From Flaccisagitta enflata (Eukaryota > Chaetognatha > Sagittoidea > Aphragmophora), in the NCBI GenBank assembly GCA_965153355.1, contig OZ231126.1, forward strand, positions 108,810,001-108,874,000: a stretch of DNA of 64,000 bases, given 5' to 3'. This document shows, in pieces, positions 49,792 to 59,448 of this stretch (within the stretch, counting starts at the first letter, position 1; the number at the start of each line of letters is the position of its first letter). The notes beneath the pieces are model-generated. The model was not told the origin of the DNA. It saw only the letters and a list, made by a program, of their open reading frames with translations, and searched no databases. The position numbers were made by a program, and so were the translations under genes.

Positions 49792-50607
49792 GTGATTGAG
49801 ATCATGTTAGCAGTTGGATCTCAGGCAGAGGCAGTGGCAATGGCCCTAATAAGATGGTATTTCCAATGGGCAGGGGCTATGGGCAGGGTCATTTCAGCCC
49901 GCTGGTTGTCACTACCTCGTACACGCTATGCGGTATTTATTTTCTCGCTTAAGGCGCATATCTACTACAAAACGTTTGCCCCTATTTTTAAATGTCAAGG
50001 CGAATTTACTAGCTTTATGTCGTTCATCAATGCATTTGAGCACAGTTTGTTTCCCTCTCTCGATTCAATAGCTCTAGGGAGGTTGCAAAACAGAAAACAA
50101 CAAAGGAATGAAAGCGTTGGCGACTATTTTACTGATTTTGCGGATTTAATTTTTATAATAGGTCGAAATGAAGATGATTACCAGCAACAATTCCTAAGTG
50201 GTCTTGCAAACAAGAACACGGCATACACAGTGTCCAATACTCTCTACCCAGAAGGGACACGTGCATTGAGAAAATTAGCAGATCATGCGCGTCATGTGGA
50301 GGCGCAAGCAAATCTTAACAGAGCATTTCAAGGCACAGAAAGCAACAGCAATGAATCATCGAGAAATATTTCTACCCTAAACAACACAGGTGGACGAGGC
50401 AACAGTTCGTCGACAACACAGAGAGGAAGAGGAACGGCGCCGCCAAGAGGAAGCAGCGCGCTGGGAGGAAGAGGAGGAGGAGGAGAAAATGGATACGTCG
50501 GTAGGGGTAATTGGGCTGGATACGGGCCTACAAGAGGGCAGAGTTTGCCGCGAGGAGGTTACGCCGGAAGTGGCATGCGTGGAGGTTACGTCGGGAATGG
50601 CGCTTGA
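49792..50607 (+). CDS. retrotransposon Gag capsid-like domain with RGG tail
   Basis: The core (about residues 45-185) reads like a retrotransposon gag domain: an IFKCQGEFTSFMSFINAFEH segment, then the hallmark LQNRKQQRNESVGDYFTDFA, the capsid region of Ty3/gypsy-type Gags, and FLSGLANKNT. The C-terminal 80 residues are Gly/Arg-rich (RGRGTAPPRG, GGRGGGG, GNWAGYGPTRG), an RNA-binding type tail. It ends in a stop at 50605 or a nearby frameshift. A zinc-knuckle-like stretch with CPCCGNHLQNNDHLAIDCH appears after the Tc1 insertion (51550-51595). Confidence 0.6.
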   Translation: MIEIMLAVGSQAEAVAMALIRWYFQWAGAMGRVISARWLSLPRTRYAVFIFSLKAHIYYKTFAPIFKCQGEFTSFMSFINAFEHSLFPSLDSIALGRLQNRKQQRNESVGDYFTDFADLIFIIGRNEDDYQQQFLSGLANKNTAYTVSNTLYPEGTRALRKLADHARHVEAQANLNRAFQGTESNSNESSRNISTLNNTGGRGNSSSTTQRGRGTAPPRGSSALGGRGGGGENGYVGRGNWAGYGPTRGQSLPRGGYAGSGMRGGYVGNGA

Positions 50608-50936
50608 GGAGGAAACGCCAGAAATGGCGCACGTGGAAGTGCCGTCACCATGCTGTCACAAGAGTCGTGGAAATCAGCGTGGAACACGTCATCAAATGAG
50701 CCTTCACAATCGCAATGTCAGGAGGCGCCGTAGTCGACGTGGAGCGCACAAGTAAATGAATTGACCACAGAAGGGGATTATCCGGATGTACAACAATGAG
50801 GCGTCTATTTCATCTGCGTCTGCGTCGAGTCTGACACTGGTAGGCCTAATGGTGGAGAATCAAATGAGATCATTAGGGTTGCGTGGTTGCGGCTTGTGTC
50901 TATTGCCGCTCCACAGATTTGATGGTCTGTACAATA

Positions 50937-51518
50937 CCTAGGAAATAAGTTTAGCATCAAGTTCAGTCAAGCATAAGTAGCTTTAATCTCAACGGATCCA
51001 TAAAAAATCCATGACTAAAATGATCTACATCGAATTATCTTTCTATGTAGACCAACCGGAGATAACTGGCTCAAGACGTTTAAAAGTTACAGCGGAAAAC
51101 GTAAAAACTTTCAAATGCGATTTTGCAAAAAAAATTCCCAGTTCATTTACATGTTAATCCATTTTTACGCTGACAAAGAACTGGCATTGTGTTAATGACA
51201 CTAAACTCTTCCTGGATTGGCCCGGCAATTGCCGGATCTTAATCCAATAGAAAATTTGTGGTTGCAGATGAAGAACGTGCGCGATGGCAATGCCCTATTT
51301 AGTTTGGCGGCCTGAAAAGAATCGCATTGAAGGTCTGGAGACAAGTGACATCAACTTACCTCGCAACCTTGTACAAATTGATGCCGGCAAGACTGCAGGC
51401 AGTGATTAGTCTGCAGGGAGGCTATACCAAGTATTGAGAACCATTTGAACATGTTTTTGTACCTATCTAGTCAATAAATGAACTAACGCTCATATTGATG
51501 CTAAACTTATTTCCAAGG
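50937..51518 (-). mobile_element. Tc1/mariner element remnant with TA target sites
   Basis: Inverted ends CCTAGGAAATAAGTTTAGCA and its mirror at 51499-51518, each flanked by TA, mark the borders. The inside still codes, on the plus strand and with frameshifts, for the end of a Tc1-type transposase: FLDWPG then PDLNPIENLWLQMKN (about 51210-51285), including the PDLNPIE signature of the third catalytic acid region. It ends with LYKLMPARLQAVISLQGGYT and a stop near 51437. The rest is deleted. It splits the gag-like region. Confidence 0.85.
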
Positions 51519-51813
51519 TAGTAAGTGCCGTGATCTGTGCCCCTGCTGTGGCAATCATTTGCAAAATAACGACCACCTAGCTATCGATTGCCATGATAGG
51601 CCAAGAGACAAATCTGAGGCAATTTACCTCGCAAAGCAAGCTTTTGAACAACGGATCCTGACAAATCTTTTATCAATGCTTGACAACCACAGATACAACT
51701 TTTATCACAAGGAAGGGAAGGAATTTATGAGAATGTTAAGTCAGAGAATTGGACGCTCTCTATGGCACCCAATGTTTTTGGGGCAGATTTTCAGTCTGTG
51801 GATAATGATTTGA
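51519..51813 (+). pseudogene. Gag zinc-knuckle region after the Tc1 insertion
   Basis: The frame has CRDLCPCCGNHLQNNDHLAI then DCH, a CxxC...H...C knuckle. A helical stretch follows (SEAIYLAKQAFEQRILTNLL), and an overlapping frame (51762-52127) is Lys/Asp-rich. The upstream side (50880-50935) also has a C-x-x-C pair, so the element probably cut a knuckle array. Decayed. Confidence 0.45.
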
Positions 51814-52249
51814 AGAATTTTGAAAAAGGGAAGGACAAGCAAAATAACATTTTTAGTGCCAAATCTTATGTTAAAAAGAAGTACGAAGGAGAAAGTGACA
51901 AAAGGAATGACTTGAGGGGTGACAGGATGAGTGACAGAACGGGTGACGGAGATAATGATGAAAGATTGAGGAGTGAAAATTTTGTCAAAGGTGGTGTCAA
52001 ATGCAATATGGTGAGGCAGTTTCTATGTTTAATTTACCTTGTAACTTCTGTTATCGGCACAAAAGAGGGAGCGATGAGCATCAGGTTGGATGGGAGTAAT
52101 GGAATGATTATGGTTGGAAATTTTTGAGTCTTTACATCTGAATGTTTGGACAAAGCGATTGAGAGTAGCACCAGCGCGAATTTAAATGGGATGGAGAACT
52201 ATATGCAGAAAATTGTGATAAAAGTTGTAATTACTGGGAGTGGAATGAA

Positions 52250-52449
52250 TGTTGTTAATGTCGATGTTGTTATTTTTAGTGTTGTTTATGTAGCTGCTGT
52301 CAACGTCTATTTTTTCACTCCTGATGCTGTTGTTATTGTTGTTCCTGTTGATGTTGTTACTGTAGATGTTGTTTCTGATGTTGTTGTTGTTGATGATCCT
52401 GACAATTTTGTTGTTAGTGTTGATATTGACGATGCTATCTTTGTTGACA
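52250..52449. repeat. inverted arm (left) of about 200 bp flanking a BEL leader copy
   Basis: GTT/GAT-rich sequence with a near-perfect reverse complement at 53458-53657. The pair encloses the 52450-53297 copy of the BEL 5' region. Asn/Val-rich frames over these arms (52146-53018 plus, 52182-52502 minus, 53364-54188 plus) are artefacts of the triplet-like sequence. Confidence 0.75.
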
Positions 52450-53297
52450 ATCACAAAGTTCCTCAGTTCCCTAAAGCTCAAGTCTACCACCTTCCCATCC
52501 AAGTTCCCGGCTTCCCATCCGAGACCTCCATCTTCCCGCCAAAGTCGTTCACCCCTCCTTCAATCCTCAAAGTCGCACAACCATCCCTTCTTCCGCCTTC
52601 AATTACGGTGAAAGAAAAGATCAACTTCCCATCCTCATCATCCTCATCCTCATCTTCCCGACCAGCCCTCCTCCTTCCATCAATTTACGGTGAAAGAAAA
52701 GCCCAACGTCCCATCCTCATCATCAACCCTTCTCGCTCGCACATCTACAGCTTCCACAAAAAGTCACTGCATCAAAAGACAGCATACAAACGCGTGTACA
52801 GACACCAGACAACGACGAGGGCACTGGAAACCCCCGGGAAACACAGACAGACAGTGGCAACATTGCCCCCGTGCCATCAACATCCTTCCTACTCCAACAA
52901 ACAACCGACAAAACATTCACAGCCTTCCTCCTACAAAAACACTCACCCCCCACATCACCAAATCAGCCCGGTATCATCGACAGTGGGAATACCCGCTAAT
53001 CCTATACTTACCACCTAAAGAATCCAAAAAACCACCCCCACCTCCAAAAGGAAACATTTACAATTACATGCACATCCACTCTACCATCACCAACAGTGGG
53101 AATACCCGCTAATCTGCATACACACCAGTGAATAGTCCTAAAAAATCCTCCCTCCACCTTCAAAAGAAAACGTTCACATTCACATTCACATCCATCTCAT
53201 CATCATCAACAGTGGGAATACCCGCTAAACATCACACGCACCATCCTCCTCCGTACACCACATCAATCATCATGGCGAAAACCGAGGCAGAACTGGT
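52450..53297 (+). repeat. 5' leader of the BEL/Pao element, second copy (A)
   Basis: About 99% identical to 54518-55367. It starts GACAATCACAAAGTTCCTCA and ends inside the first codons of ORF1 (ATGGCGAAAACCGAGGCAGA). Contains three spaced copies of ACAGTGGGAATACCCGCTAA (near 52978, 53090 and 53209). After 53297 it diverges, so this is a truncated duplicate, not an LTR. Confidence 0.8.
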
Positions 53298-53457
53298 TTT
53301 GAGTAACAATGAGAGCGTCATTGAAAGAAACAATAACAAATGTAAAAACGCGTACATAAAAACATGAACATAAACAAAAATGTCATCAACATTGGCAATA
53401 TAGACAACAACGTCAATGTCAGCACTGACAACAAAAACAACATCGTCAACATCAACG

Positions 53458-53657
53458 CTGACAACAAAGATAGCATCGTCAATATCAACACTAACAACAA
53501 AATTGTCAGGATCATCAACAACAACAACATCAGAAACAACATCTACAGTAACAACATCAACAGGAACAACAATAACAACAGCATCAGGAGTGAAAAAATA
53601 GACGTCGACAGCAGCTACATAAACAACACTAAAAATAACAACATCGACATTAACAAC
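53458..53657. repeat. inverted arm (right), partner of 52250-52449
   Basis: Reverse complement of the left arm with few differences. Preceded by short internal repeats (GACAACAAAGATAGC, GACAACAAAAACAAC). Confidence 0.75.
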
Positions 53658-53814
53658 AATAACAAAAATGACAGAGACAAAATGACTGGAAGTTATGAAA
53701 AATGTGACAATAAACAGCCTCGCGAATATAAGCTGGAAGGCTCAATCGGAAAAGGTGAGAAACCTCGCGTTGATATTGTCACTAAACAGCACGTATTCCA
53801 TGTACATATCTCTC

Positions 53815-54050
53815 CAGGTCCTCCTCATCCGCCTCCTCATCCGCCTCCTCATCCGCCTCCTCATCCTCCTCCTCGCCGCTTCCTCCTCATCCGCCCTCCT
53901 CCTCCTCCTCCTGCCCGGTCCTCATCCTCCTCCTCCTTCCCCGGCTCAATCCCCGGCTTCATCCTCATCCTTCTCCTCATCCTCCTCCTCATCCTCCGGC
54001 TCGATCCCCGGCCTCATCTTCCTCCTCCACCATCATCCCCGGACTTAGCC
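53815..54050. repeat. (CCTCCTCATCCG)n tract
   Basis: Imperfect 12-15-bp CCT/CAT/CCG repeats upstream of the second BEL leader. No coding. Confidence 0.8.
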
Positions 54051-54517
54051 TTCATTCCAAGACTCACTGTGGACTCATTTCATTGTGCCTTTTCTCCCAT
54101 TGCCTTACTGTATATAAATTGGTATTTAGATTATGATTTCTCCTTTTTTCCCTTAGATAAGCGAGCAAACTCTTTTCATCCTAACTAACTTTCCTATTCA
54201 TGTTGTGCGCATTATTATCCCTTCCGTCATCCCCCATCCAGAAACCGTCATTCTACGGATCCTCAGGTATAGGGCATTTATCATATCTGACATGGACCGG
54301 CCCCCTTTAACTCAATGCCCACCGTAATTAGCGCCCCCTCCTCCTCTCCTTTCTCTTTACTTTTCCCATTCAGAACTTTGTGATCTCTACAATCTTGGAT
54401 ACGCTTTCTCTGCCCCAGATTGGATGCCAAAGAAGGATCTGCTTATAAACATTGGAAAAACATTCACCTTTAAGACTCACAGCTGCTTGGAGAAACTGAG
54501 ACTCGTGGCGAACGCTG

Positions 54518-55342
54518 ACAATCACAAAGTTCCTCAGTTCCCTAAAGCTCAAGTCTACCGCCTTCCCATCCAAGTTCCCGGCTTCCCATCCAAGACCTCC
54601 ATCTTCCCGCCAAAGTCGTTCACCCCTCCTTCAATCCTCAAAGTCGCACAACCATCCCTTCTTCCGCCTTCAATTACGGTGAAAGAAAAGATCAACTTCC
54701 CATCCTCATCATCCTCATCCTCATCTTCCCGACCAGCCCTCCTCCTTCCATCAATTTACGGTGAAAGAAAAGCCCAACGTCCCATCCTCATCATCAACCC
54801 TTCTCGCTCGCACATCTACAGCTTCCGCAAAAAGTCACTGCATCAAAAGACAGCATACAAACGCGTGTACACACACCAGACAACGACGAGGGCACTGGAA
54901 ACCCCCGGGAAACACAGACAGACAGTGGCAACATTGCCCCCGTGCCATCAACATCTTTCCTACTCCAACAAACAACCGACAAAACATTCACAGCCTTCCT
55001 CCTACAAAAACACTCACCCCCCACATCACCAAATCAGCCCGGTATCATCGACAGTGGGAATACCCGCTAATCCTATACTTACCACCTAAAGAATCCAAAA
55101 AACCACCCCCACCTCCAAAAGGAAACATTTACAATTACATGCACATCCACTCTACCATCACCAACAGTGGGAATACCCGCTAATCTGCATACACACCAGT
55201 GAATAGTCCGAAAAAATCCTCCCTCCACCTTCAAAAGAAAACGTTCACATTCACATTCACATCCATTTCATCATCATCAACAGCTGGAATACCCGCTAAA
55301 CATCACACGCACCATCCTCCTCCATACACCACATCAATCATC
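54518..55342 (+). promoter_or_regulatory. BEL/Pao 5' leader (copy B) with putative primer-binding motifs
   Basis: Immediate 5' region of the BEL/Pao element. Three copies of the 110-bp-spaced motif ACAGTGGGAATACCCGCTAA lie near 55051, 55164 and 55281, the last mutated. TGGGAATACCCGC begins with TGG and could pair with a tRNA 3' end, so one copy may be the primer-binding site. I could not define LTR borders. ORF1 starts at ATG 55343 in context atcATGG. Confidence 0.5.
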
Positions 55343-56761
55343 ATGGCGAAAACCGAGGCAGAACTGGCCCAAGAGAAAGCAACATTCGAAGAAACGATAA
55401 GAAAGTTCCCCGACTTCAACGCCTTGATTCAAGCGGCAGAGGCCGGCGCCCTGGGATCATCTGGATCGCTGGCTTCCGTCCGAACGGCAGACTTTACAGA
55501 AAACGACGAAAGCTCATGCGACGCCAAGTCAGCCGCCGAGTTACTGGGGGTGATGGCTCGCTTTTTCGCCATTAGGCACGACGACGTCCTCCAAACTTAT
55601 GGAGGAAAAAATGATGCGGACGCAGAAGACGCCTTCATCAACATAGACAACATGAGAGCGGATCTTATCCACAAAATATGGGAATATCACGAGGCCGTCA
55701 CGACCCGCTGGTTCCCCGGCGAATCGGCGAGGGAAAAGCGTCACCGGCGAACAGCAGGCAGCCGTATAACTAATATCATAAAGAAATTCGTCATGACCCG
55801 CCAAGCCATTTTGGCGGAAAACAATAAGGGAGAACCGTTATTCGCTGTCGCACCACCATCACAATCGGACTTCTCAAACGCATTACGGCGAATGTCACAA
55901 CGCGCATCGGGCATCGCAAAAGGAATTATTTCCGGCGTCATGTCACCCGGAAAGAACAGAGACGCAAAAATGGAGGCGGCGGCAAAAATAGTGACGGACA
56001 AAACTAAGAGAAAACACAGCGCAAGAAAAAACAGCAACAAAATTCCCCCGGCGGCCGACTTAGGAAAACGTGAGGCGGCTGCTGAGGCGAAAAATGACGC
56101 CGAGATAGTCACAACAGAAACAGAAGTTGGACAATCAACAAAAGCACGAGACGACGCCAACACGCCAAACGGAAGTGACCAAAACGAGAAAAAAGACAAT
56201 CATAAGGGAGAAACTGGAGGAGGTGAAGAGGAAGAAGACAATGAGACAGACGACGAGAATGAAAAAGAAAGGCGTAAAGACGGCAAGAAAAAGGCAGCAG
56301 AGTGGGTTGGCCAGCAACAAAAACAACAACAACAACAACAACAACAAAAACAACAACAACAACAACAACCACATCGAGTTGATGGTAACGGAGATTACAA
56401 CGAAGTGGTCCAAGATATCATCAACACCAGCGAATCACACGCCATCGCAATGGAAAAGGACAACCAATATTATGAAGTAGTCCAAAAGAAAGAAAGAGCA
56501 GAAAACGATAGACTACGAGAGGAGCTAAAAAATTTAGAGGCGATAAATGAGCTGGCCCGGACTAAACAGATAAATAAGGAGGAGCAAAAACAAAAACTAA
56601 CACAACGTGCACTAAAAACAAACAAAAGACAGTTAGAAGCCCAAAAACGCCAAGCAGAACTCATCCAAGACGTCGAATCCATGCAAGCAGACAGTCAAGG
56701 AATGGCGCAAAAAATAGAGCAAATAAGAAAGGAGATGATCGAGAGAGAGAAACGGCGGTAG
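55343..56761 (+). CDS. BEL/Pao element ORF1 (Gag N-terminal protein)
   Basis: A 473-residue frame from ATG 55343. Residues 1-150 are helical and globular (AELLGVMARFFAIRHDD, NIDNMRADLIHKIWEYHEAV). A basic, disordered middle follows, then an acidic run, a poly-Gln stretch from a (CAA)n tract (56320-56375), and a long coiled coil (residues about 380-470) with NRQLEAQKRQAELIQD-like heptads. The stop at 56759 is followed one base back in the -1 phase by an open frame leading into Gag proper, so ORF1 and Gag overlap. A frameshift or separate initiation would connect them. Similar ORFs precede the zinc-knuckle Gag in some BEL/Pao elements, which makes this a likely structural protein. Confidence 0.6.
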   Translation: MAKTEAELAQEKATFEETIRKFPDFNALIQAAEAGALGSSGSLASVRTADFTENDESSCDAKSAAELLGVMARFFAIRHDDVLQTYGGKNDADAEDAFINIDNMRADLIHKIWEYHEAVTTRWFPGESAREKRHRRTAGSRITNIIKKFVMTRQAILAENNKGEPLFAVAPPSQSDFSNALRRMSQRASGIAKGIISGVMSPGKNRDAKMEAAAKIVTDKTKRKHSARKNSNKIPPAADLGKREAAAEAKNDAEIVTTETEVGQSTKARDDANTPNGSDQNEKKDNHKGETGGGEEEEDNETDDENEKERRKDGKKKAAEWVGQQQKQQQQQQQQKQQQQQQPHRVDGNGDYNEVVQDIINTSESHAIAMEKDNQYYEVVQKKERAENDRLREELKNLEAINELARTKQINKEEQKQKLTQRALKTNKRQLEAQKRQAELIQDVESMQADSQGMAQKIEQIRKEMIEREKRR

Positions 56762-58329
56762 AAGACGACAACGTCCTCATAGACGAAGTCTTCTCATCCA
56801 CAGCCAACGGAGAAAACCCCCTCATCAACGCCGCCGACGCATCTCGCATCAGCAGCACAACCGGAAGTGCAAAGAAAAAACGCCGCACCCACAAGAAGAG
56901 CCCTAACGCCGCGAGATACCCCCCGCCCAATCTACCTCCAATGGGAGATAATTTTCCAAAAGACACCAGAAGAGTTGGCATGGTATACAAACCCATTCCC
57001 ATTCACAAAAAAGTAGACAATGCCGAGGTGGTTGATCAATTCTCTGCCACCGGAGCCACAGTCGAAAAGCACACCACACCAACCCCAATACACCCAACTC
57101 CATCTACAACACACACGGCGCCAACATCAACGCATCCGGCGCCAATCACAACACATACGGCGCCAATCTCAACAACCCCGGCGCCATCCCAAACGGACTT
57201 CTCAAGACTCATCCATTCCCTCGAGATCGACGCCATCAGAAGAAACGTCGTTGGTGTACGCCCAAAAGAGCCGTTCCAAAAATATGACCCCAAGAGGAAG
57301 GGGCAATACAACACCCTCATGAACGCCTTCGACTCAGCCTTCGGCTTCATCCAAGGAATATCCGGCAACGAGAAGATAACAGAATTGGCGGGCCACTGGT
57401 TCGCCGGAGCAGCAAGAAAAGCCATCAACGCAGCAAAACCCACAGCAAATGACCCACACGGCCACGTCGCATACGCCAAAGTAAGGACGCACTTGGACGC
57501 AATCTACGGCCAAACCGTGGATTCAGCAGCCGAGGCGCTCGCCACCCTAAAAGAAGGTGGAGTGGCGTCGAAAAACAACCTCACAGCATACCAAGACCTA
57601 TACATGAACTTGTTGGAAGCAGAGAGCGCGGCAATGGCAACAGATTCCATGGAACTGCTCAACAGAAGGACCAGCATGTTGGAGATCATGAGCGCAAGAA
57701 TACCAGACTATGTGGAAAAATTTTTCGAGGAATATGAGGAGGGAGACGGGTATCAAAAACTACTCGACTTCGTCCAAAAACGCATTGACGTCCTCAGGAA
57801 TACCCAATTGCCGACGCAAAAGACGCAAATCATCAAAATCCATGCGACAGAAGCCCAAGAAGCGGAAAACAGAAGTCAACAATATGGCCCAAAAACATAC
57901 GCACAAGGCCTAAGAGAATCCCCAAAAAAGGAAGAGAAAAAAGAGAGATGTTCATACTGCCATGGACTCCATCAAACTACCCTATGCAACCGCCTCTTCA
58001 TCCTCTCACTCCCAGAAAGAGTAGAAGTCGCAAATAAGGCGCGGATGTGTTTCCACTGCACAGAAACGACGCATAACGCAAAAGACTGCCCAAATAAGAA
58101 AGAAATTTCATGCTCTATTTGCGGCAAAAAAGGACACATCTCCCTCTTCCACGGCAGAAACCTACTCAACAACAACAGCAACCCATCAGATCGCCCAAGA
58201 CAAAACACCAGAGACGCCAACATCAGAATCACCGACCCCCCAACAAAAGCACTCATGGACATCCCGACCTCCAGGGGTAAAACCACCGGCAAAAGCGACG
58301 ACGACGACGCCGAAACCCCCACCATCTGA
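56758..58329 (+). CDS. BEL/Pao Gag with three zinc knuckles
   Basis: The frame is open from about 56758 (first ATG 56941). The N-terminus is Lys/Pro-rich, followed by a Thr/Pro linker of tandem units (TTHTAPISTTPAP). The capsid-type domain carries the features expected for BEL Gag: PFQKYDPKRKGQYNTLMNAF and, near its end, YQKLLDFVQKRIDVLRNTQL. Three Cys/His knuckles follow: CSYCHGLHQTTLCN, CFHCTETTHNAKDC (classical CX2CX4HX4C), and CSICGKKGHISLFH. The end is TI at a UGA (58327-58329) followed by CUAG. The pol frame continues in the same phase. Confidence 0.8.
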   Translation, partial: VEDDNVLIDEVFSSTANGENPLINAADASRISSTTGSAKKKRRTHKKSPNAARYPPPNLPPMGDNFPKDTRRVGMVYKPIPIHKKVDNAEVVDQFSATGATVEKHTTPTPIHPTPSTTHTAPTSTHPAPITTHTAPISTTPAPSQTDFSRLIHSLEIDAIRRNVVGVRPKEPFQKYDPKRKGQYNTLMNAFDSAFGFIQGISGNEKITELAGHWFAGAARKAINAAKPTANDPHGHVAYAKVRTHLDAIYGQTVDSAAEALATLKEGGVASKNNLTAYQDLYMNLLEAESAAMATDSMELLNRRTSMLEIMSARIPDYVEKFFEEYEEGDGYQKLLDFVQKRIDVLRNTQLPTQKTQIIKIHATEAQEAENRSQQYGPKTYAQGLRESPKKEEKKERCSYCHGLHQTTLCNRLFILSLPERVEVANKARMCFHCTETTHNAKDCPNKKEISCSICGKKGHISLFHGRNLLNNNSNPSDRPRQNTRDANIRITDPPTKALMDIPTSRGKTTGKSDDDDAETPTI

Positions 58330-59448
58330 CTAGGCGCCACCGGCCTGGAAAACTTCATCGCGCCAGACGACGATGTGATTCGTCCGATAGTCCTCGTGCG
58401 AATTCGCAATGTCAACACCGACGCCTCGGAGTTAGTCTTCGCCATGTTAGATACGTGCGCCGATAAAGATGAAAATGTGGTAAAACGCCTCAACCTCCCC
58501 AATGTTACAAAAACTATGACAGTCCAAACCGTAGACACCAAAATGACGCAAAAAAGACGACTCGCAAATCTCCAACTCGAGTCTATACACTCACCCTACA
58601 AAATCGACATCGAGCAAGCCCTCGTCGCAAAAGTATGGTGTAGTGAAAATGACATACCTCCCCACAAATGCAATCTATCCGCCTTTACCCATTTGGACAA
58701 CGTCAAGTTTGACGAAGCCGATGTAGAAGTTGGTATGATCATCAGCGTCGCCCACGCCGACACATGGACCCAAGGACCATTTATCCGCGGTCCGAAAAAA
58801 TCCCCCACCGCAATGTGGACAGAATGGGGATATACCATATTCGGAGTAGGTGGTCAACGCGATCATGCCGACGTCTCTATCAACCTCCTCGCCGTCGACG
58901 ACGCCAACGTCAAATATGACTACAAAAAAATCTTCTACCACAACTTTCCCCAAGTGACAGAAGCTGAAATGGGAGGCTCCAACGCCAATCGTAAAGCTAT
59001 AATAATGTTACAAGAAGGGATTCGATTTGACAAAATTAAGCAAAAATACGTGTCTGTCTTACCCTGGATAAAAGGCAGAAAAAATGCGGCGTCAATCCTC
59101 AATGTTCTCGACTCGGAAGGAATGGCGAAACGCAGAGTGACACAAATGATGCCCCGATTCGACAGAGACCCCATATATAAAGAAAGAGTCTTCAAGGAAA
59201 TGGACAAATTCTTGACAAAAGGCTTCGCCACTCCCATCCCCGATAGCGAAATGGACCCGGAAATCCCCAGATGGTACTTGCCGATGCATGCCGTCGACAA
59301 GTATAATAAAATAAGCATGTGTCACGACGCAAGAGCAAACGTCAACGGCATATGCTTAAACGACCTCCTCTTGGGTGGACCTAACCTCATCAACTCCCTC
59401 ACCGACATCCTCGTCAAATTCCGTGAAAACCCCATCGCCTTTCTTGAC
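58330..59448 (+). pseudogene. BEL/Pao Pol: protease and N-terminal reverse transcriptase
   Basis: Same phase as Gag, directly after UGA-CUAG. A retropepsin-like segment includes LVFAMLDTCADKDENVVKRL. The D-T is there, but the usual Gly after it is replaced by Cys, so the protease may be inactive. The A17-type region continues (VGMIISVAHADTWTQGPFIR, WGYTIFGVGG), then RT finger/palm sequence (KGFATPIPDSEMDPEIPRWY, LPMHAVDKYNKISMCHDARA). The frame is lost near 59448, just before the first catalytic Asp of RT, by what looks like a one-base change; the next part lies in another phase. Confidence 0.8.

Noticed and set aside
52146-54188. Val- or Asn-rich frames of 200-290 residues
   Set aside because: They cross the inverted GTT/AAC-rich arms and the BEL leader. 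The Asn/Val composition mirrors the repeat, and no domain is present.
52450-55367. The two 850-bp leader copies as LTRs of one element
   Set aside because: Both copies run into the first codons of ORF1 and the interval between them has no gag-pol, so they are not terminal repeats.
57020-57479. Plus-strand Arg/Gln/His-rich and minus-strand frames over Gag
   Set aside because: Shadow frames of the Gag linker and capsid region, whose own frame has three zinc knuckles.
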